Of a stretch of 64,000 nucleotides of DNA, positions 60,421 through 64,000 are shown piece after piece. Position 1 is the stretch's first letter, and each line of letters opens with the position of its first letter. A program made the translations under genes and the position numbers. Under the pieces are notes generated by a model. The model did no database searches and was not told the DNA's origin. It saw only the letters and a program-made list of their open reading frames with translations. The DNA comes from Sporosarcina quadrami. GTDB lineage: Bacteria > Bacillota > Bacilli > Bacillales_A > Planococcaceae. The DNA is taken from assembly GCF_014836615.1 (NCBI RefSeq), contig NZ_JACSQN010000005.1, forward strand, positions 1 through 64,000, given 5' to 3'.

Positions 60421-63048
60421 TCATTTCGTTTCATACCAGGATAAGCCGAACGCTGACTCCACTTTCAACGGAACGTCAAGATTTAAAGCTGACTCCATTA
60501 CTTCCGGCACGATTTTGTTCAACTTGGCGATTTCATGTTCAGGTGCTTCAAAGATTAATTCATCATGAACTTGTAGAAGCATTCTCGCTTCCATCTTTTC
60601 AGCCTTTAATCTTGCATCCATGTCAATCATCGCTTTTTTAATAATATCAGCTGCTGTTCCTTGAATTGGCGTGTTCATCGCAGTTCGTTCTGCAAAGCTT
60701 CGCAAATTAAAGTTTGAGCTCGTTATTTCAGGCAAGTACCGTCTTCTGTTCATCATTGTTACGACATAGCCTTTCATTTTAGCATCAGAGACGATATCTT
60801 CCATATATTGTTTAACGCCAGGGAATGTCGCCAAATACGTATCGATAAACTTCTGCGCTTCCTTACGAGTAATATTTAAACTTTGAGAAAGCCCGTAATC
60901 ACTTATTCCGTACACAATCCCAAAATTGACCGCTTTTGCAGTACGTCTCATATCAGAAGAAACGCTTTCTTTATCGACCCCGAAAACGTCCATTGCTGTT
61001 TTCGTATGGATATCCTCGTCTTCGCGAAATGCGGAAATCATTTTCTCATCTTGCGACATATGCGCGAGAACACGCAATTCGATTTGCGAGTAATCCGCTG
61101 CGTACATAATCCAACCCACTTCTGACGGGACGAAAGCTGAACGGATTTTACGCCCTTCTTCAAGTCGTATCGGTATATTTTGCAAGTTCGGGTTTATGGA
61201 ACTTAATCTCCCTGTTTGTGTTAAAGCTTGCTGGAAACGTGTATGAATCTTACCATCTTCATGAATTTCTTTTGACAGTCCTTCGATGTATGTCGAATTC
61301 AGTTTGCCAAGCTGACGATACGTTAAAATGAATCCGATAATTTCATGTTCACTTTCAAGTTTTTCTAGAACATCCGCTGCAGTCGAGTAACCTGTTTTCG
61401 TCTTTTTAATAGGCGTCAAACCGATCTTCTCAAATAAGATCTCACCCAATTGTTTCGGTGAATTTATGTTAAAAGATTGTCCAGCCATCTCAAAGATAAT
61501 CGACTCAAGTTCAGACAATCTCGCGGTAAGTTCAATCCCGATTTGTTGTAAAATGCTTAAGTCTGTTTTGACGCCTGTCGATTCCATCTTGCCAAGAATT
61601 TTCGCAAGCGGCATTTCAAGCTCCCGATACAATTCAAATTGCTCATTGTCCCGTAGCTTTTTTTCCATAATCGACTTCAGTTTCCAAACTGCCTGCGCTT
61701 TTCTCCCTGCATGATCAGCTAATATGCCCTCTTCTGGTAATTTTTTCTTTGCACCTTTACCATAAACGGCTTCATCGCTTTCGATATCGGAATAACCAAA
61801 TTCCTTCGCAACAGATGCAACATCAGTATAGGAAGAAGAAGGATTCGCGATATATGTCGCGAGCAATAAATCGAATTCAAATCCATTCACTTCAATTCCG
61901 CATCTCAACATGGACGCATAAGCAGCTTTGGAATCAGATGTATATTTCTTCTTGCTTTCATCCACGAACCATTCTTTTAACTTTGCAGATTTTTTCACTT
62001 GTTCAATTGGTATATAGATAATTGACTCTCCGTCTGTCATACTGACACCTGAAACGTCTGATGCTAAATAGTTTTCATCATACATTTCAACATGGAAAGC
62101 CATTGCATCTGATAAATTTAAGATCTCAGTATCCATTTCAATCCGGACATTGATATCTTCAATTTGAACGTCCTCTTCATCACTAGTAGACATTTTTTCA
62201 AGAAGTGTTTTGAATTTCAATTCTTCATATAGCGTTTTCACATTTTCGTCGTCCGGTCCGTTGTACTGCAAATCGTCAATCGTAATCGTAATGGGTGCTT
62301 CGACTTCAATAGTGGCGAGTTTCTTACTCATGTAAGCCTGTTCTTCATTGTTCGTCAAATTTTCTTTAAGCTTTTTCCCGGAAATCAAATCAAGTGACTC
62401 GTACACTTTTTCTACAGAACCGTATTCTTTCAATAATTTAAGTGCAGTCTTTTCTCCGACACCAGGAACACCAGGGATGTTATCCGAAGCATCGCCCATC
62501 AGACCTTTCATATCAATGATTTGCGGAGGAGTAATACCATATTTTTCCATAATGTGTTCCGGAGTATACATTTCAAGGTCTGTAATCCCTTTTCTCGTAA
62601 TGCAAACAGTCGTATGCTCGCTTGCAAGTTGGGTCAAGTCTTTATCTCCTGAAATGACGACCACTTCAATGCCTTTTGCGTCGCCCGCTTTGCTCAAAGT
62701 GCCGATAATGTCATCCGCTTCATATTGGTCGAGTTCATATTGTGTAATTTGAAAAGCATTTAGCAATTTACGCATGTAAGGGAATTGCTCAGACAGTTCA
62801 GGTGGGGTTTTCTGTCTGCCGCCTTTGTATTCGCCGAACGTTGAATGACGGAAAGTTGTCTTTCCCGCATCCCATGCGACGAGCATATGCGTTGGCTTTT
62901 CCTCATTTAAAATATTTTGCAACATCATTGTAAATCCGTAAATCGCATTTGTATGAATACCACTATCATTCGTTAGTAACGGCAACGCAAAAAACGCACG
63001 GTATGCTAAACTGTTGCCATCTAAAAGCACAATTTTTTCTTTTGACAA
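60421..63048 (-). CDS. polA: DNA polymerase I
   Basis: An 875-residue repair polymerase with a 5'-3' nuclease domain (GNSLAYRAFFALP start, DKDLTQL, GLMGDASDNIPGVPGVGEKTA) and a central 3'-5' exonuclease-like domain that lacks the catalytic acidic residues, as in other Bacillus Pol I. The polymerase domain has motif A YAADYSQIELR, motif B RRTAKAVNFGIVYG and motif C LLQVHDELIFE. The start is a TTG at 63048 with AAGGAG 10 nt upstream; the frame to 63111 is rejected. It heads the polA-mutM-coaE group. Confidence 0.97.
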   Translation of the reverse strand: MSKEKIVLLDGNSLAYRAFFALPLLTNDSGIHTNAIYGFTMMLQNILNEEKPTHMLVAWDAGKTTFRHSTFGEYKGGRQKTPPELSEQFPYMRKLLNAFQITQYELDQYEADDIIGTLSKAGDAKGIEVVVISGDKDLTQLASEHTTVCITRKGITDLEMYTPEHIMEKYGITPPQIIDMKGLMGDASDNIPGVPGVGEKTALKLLKEYGSVEKVYESLDLISGKKLKENLTNNEEQAYMSKKLATIEVEAPITITIDDLQYNGPDDENVKTLYEELKFKTLLEKMSTSDEEDVQIEDINVRIEMDTEILNLSDAMAFHVEMYDENYLASDVSGVSMTDGESIIYIPIEQVKKSAKLKEWFVDESKKKYTSDSKAAYASMLRCGIEVNGFEFDLLLATYIANPSSSYTDVASVAKEFGYSDIESDEAVYGKGAKKKLPEEGILADHAGRKAQAVWKLKSIMEKKLRDNEQFELYRELEMPLAKILGKMESTGVKTDLSILQQIGIELTARLSELESIIFEMAGQSFNINSPKQLGEILFEKIGLTPIKKTKTGYSTAADVLEKLESEHEIIGFILTYRQLGKLNSTYIEGLSKEIHEDGKIHTRFQQALTQTGRLSSINPNLQNIPIRLEEGRKIRSAFVPSEVGWIMYAADYSQIELRVLAHMSQDEKMISAFREDEDIHTKTAMDVFGVDKESVSSDMRRTAKAVNFGIVYGISDYGLSQSLNITRKEAQKFIDTYLATFPGVKQYMEDIVSDAKMKGYVVTMMNRRRYLPEITSSNFNLRSFAERTAMNTPIQGTAADIIKKAMIDMDARLKAEKMEARMLLQVHDELIFEAPEHEIAKLNKIVPEVMESALNLDVPLKVESAFGLSWYETK

Positions 63049-63088
63049 GTTCGATTCACTCCTTAAAGTAGGCAATAGATTATTCCAA

Positions 63089-63145
63089 TAAAAAACGTCA
63101 TCTCCATCCATCTTACCACGTAGGTCAGATGAATAGAAATGACGT
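63089..63145 (-). terminator. hflC terminator
   Basis: A long imperfect stem (ACGTCAT...ATGACGT arms with an inner CATCT/AGATG and ACC/GGT) is followed on the minus strand by TTTTTTATT, just after the hflC stop codon. Confidence 0.8.
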
Positions 63146-63151
63146 CACTTG

Positions 63152-64000
63152 TCACTCCAAGTATCCTGTCAGTACTTTCGCATATGGCGAATCCGCTGGC
63201 ATGATGATCATCGTATCATCACCAATCGTTTTCGAATAGGATTGCAATGTTCTGTACAGATTGTAGAACTCTGGATCTTTGGAGAATGCATTATTGTAAA
63301 TTTTAGCAGCCTCCGCTTCCCCTTCAGCGTGGATAATTGCAGCATCTTTTTTCGCTGTTGCAAGCATTTCCTGAACTTCTCGATCCGTATTCGCTTCAAT
63401 CTTTTTCTTTTCAGCGTCCCCTTCAGATAAATATGTCTGTGCAGTGGAATCACGTTCTGAAATCATTCGAGTATAGATGGAGTGTTCGTTTTCTTCTGGC
63501 AAGTCGATACGCTTCATACGTACATCGACAACCTCGATACCGAAGTTTCCTTCTTCAAGGAATTCATTCACTTTCGCTGTGACACGGTCATTCAAGCTAC
63601 CACGAGAAGAGTTCTCATCGTTGACAACGTCCACATAATCCAATTGCCCCATCTCATTTCGAATGACGGAATAGATGAATTCTTCCATTCTGGATTCTGC
63701 ATTTATAATATTTCTGGCGTTGGAAATCATTTTACCTGGATCGTTTATTTTCCAAATCGCATAATTATCAATGATAATACGCTTCTTATCTTTTGTATTA
63801 ATTTCCGCTTCAGAAACATTGTATGTCATTTGGTTTTTCGGCAAACTTGTCACAGACTGAATGAACGGGATTTTCATATTCAATCCAGGTTCTTTGATGA
63901 TTCGGGTAATTTCTCCGAACTGACGAACAACACGATATTCATCTTCTTTGACGATAAACGTATTGGCAAGAAGAATGACCGCAATTGCAAATATAACCGT
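63152..64000 (-). CDS. hflC: Protease modulator HflC, partial (5' end beyond the window)
   Basis: A membrane-anchored SPFH/band-7 protein that, with HflK, forms the HflKC complex that modulates FtsH. The visible 282 residues open with a membrane helix (VIFAIAVILLANTFIV at the window edge) and KEDEYRVVRQFGEI. The SPFH domain follows (PFIQSVTSLPKN, NYAIWKINDP, GIEVVDVRMKRIDLPEE), then a helical stretch (EIEAN..., AKKDAAIIHAEGEAEAAKIY) and VLTGYLE. The frame is open to the window edge, so the start and the probable hflK partner lie outside. Confidence 0.92.
   Translation of the reverse strand, partial: TVIFAIAVILLANTFIVKEDEYRVVRQFGEITRIIKEPGLNMKIPFIQSVTSLPKNQMTYNVSEAEINTKDKKRIIIDNYAIWKINDPGKMISNARNIINAESRMEEFIYSVIRNEMGQLDYVDVVNDENSSRGSLNDRVTAKVNEFLEEGNFGIEVVDVRMKRIDLPEENEHSIYTRMISERDSTAQTYLSEGDAEKKKIEANTDREVQEMLATAKKDAAIIHAEGEAEAAKIYNNAFSKDPEFYNLYRTLQSYSKTIGDDTMIIMPADSPYAKVLTGYLE

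Overview
The window looks like a chromosomal segment of a low-GC, Gram-positive member of the Bacillales, most likely the Planococcaceae (a Sporosarcina-like genome; this is inference). The evidence is Bacillus-type GGAGG ribosome sites and sigma-A promoters, the B. subtilis-like gene order polA-mutM-coaE-gapB-nrdR-dnaB-dnaI-thrS-infC-rpmI-rplT-ysdA/ysdB, a meso-diaminopimelate dehydrogenase, and regulatory sites matching Bacillus CcpA, PerR, CcpN and sigma-W consensus sequences. No rRNA, tRNA, CRISPR array, transposase or integrase gene was seen. The window starts inside a short tandem repeat and ends inside hflC.

Layout. 0-9.7 kb: a 21-bp-period repeat, a small membrane exporter, argF with a textbook promoter, an M42 aminopeptidase with a CcpA-like site, ddh, an MFS transporter, recQ, a hemerythrin-like protein, and the phosphatidylethanolamine genes (pssA divergent from psd-petA). 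9.8-18.4 kb: a sensor kinase / LytTR regulator / GGDEF-EAL signalling operon, then a pair of ABC exporters followed by an acidic lipoprotein. 18.8-23.2 kb: PerR-type katA, then a compact phage-derived module: amidase, BhlA-like holin and ArpU/RinA-like regulator on one strand, facing an XRE repressor and ImmA-like protease on the other, with palindromic operators between them. 23.5-33.9 kb: membrane proteins (DUF5658-like, DUF368), an MHYT-PAS-GGDEF-EAL protein, a vWA lipoprotein, trhO, a PdaC-like deacetylase, and a GntR repressor with a DUF1648 membrane protein. 33.9-38.7 kb: an accessory island of small same-strand genes (DUF4375 with an internal amber codon, TPR, ASCH, a small membrane protein, GNAT, MepB, HIT, lipoprotein). 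Several gene junctions carry a recurrent CAATCGGG motif, and two large imperfect-palindrome repeats lie at the island's low-coordinate end. 38.8-50.7 kb: ferredoxin-NADP reductase, a chemotaxis receptor, pepF, a diguanylate cyclase, fhs, an MDR oxidoreductase, an XRE regulator, dUTPase, ysdB and ysdA. 50.8-64 kb: the translation, replication and repair block.

How the parts work together. The housekeeping block is regulated at the RNA level: an AUU-started infC behind a long leader with an attenuator, and a threonine T-box before thrS. Its neighbours show transcriptional sites: a CcpN box at gapB and a sigma-W promoter at ysdB. Three c-di-GMP proteins (one GGDEF cyclase, two GGDEF-EAL proteins with altered GGDEF motifs) suggest an elaborate motile/sessile control network, alongside a chemotaxis receptor. 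The two most notable parts are the self-contained repressor/protease-controlled lysis module (20.5-23.2 kb) and the cassette-like accessory array (34-38.7 kb).
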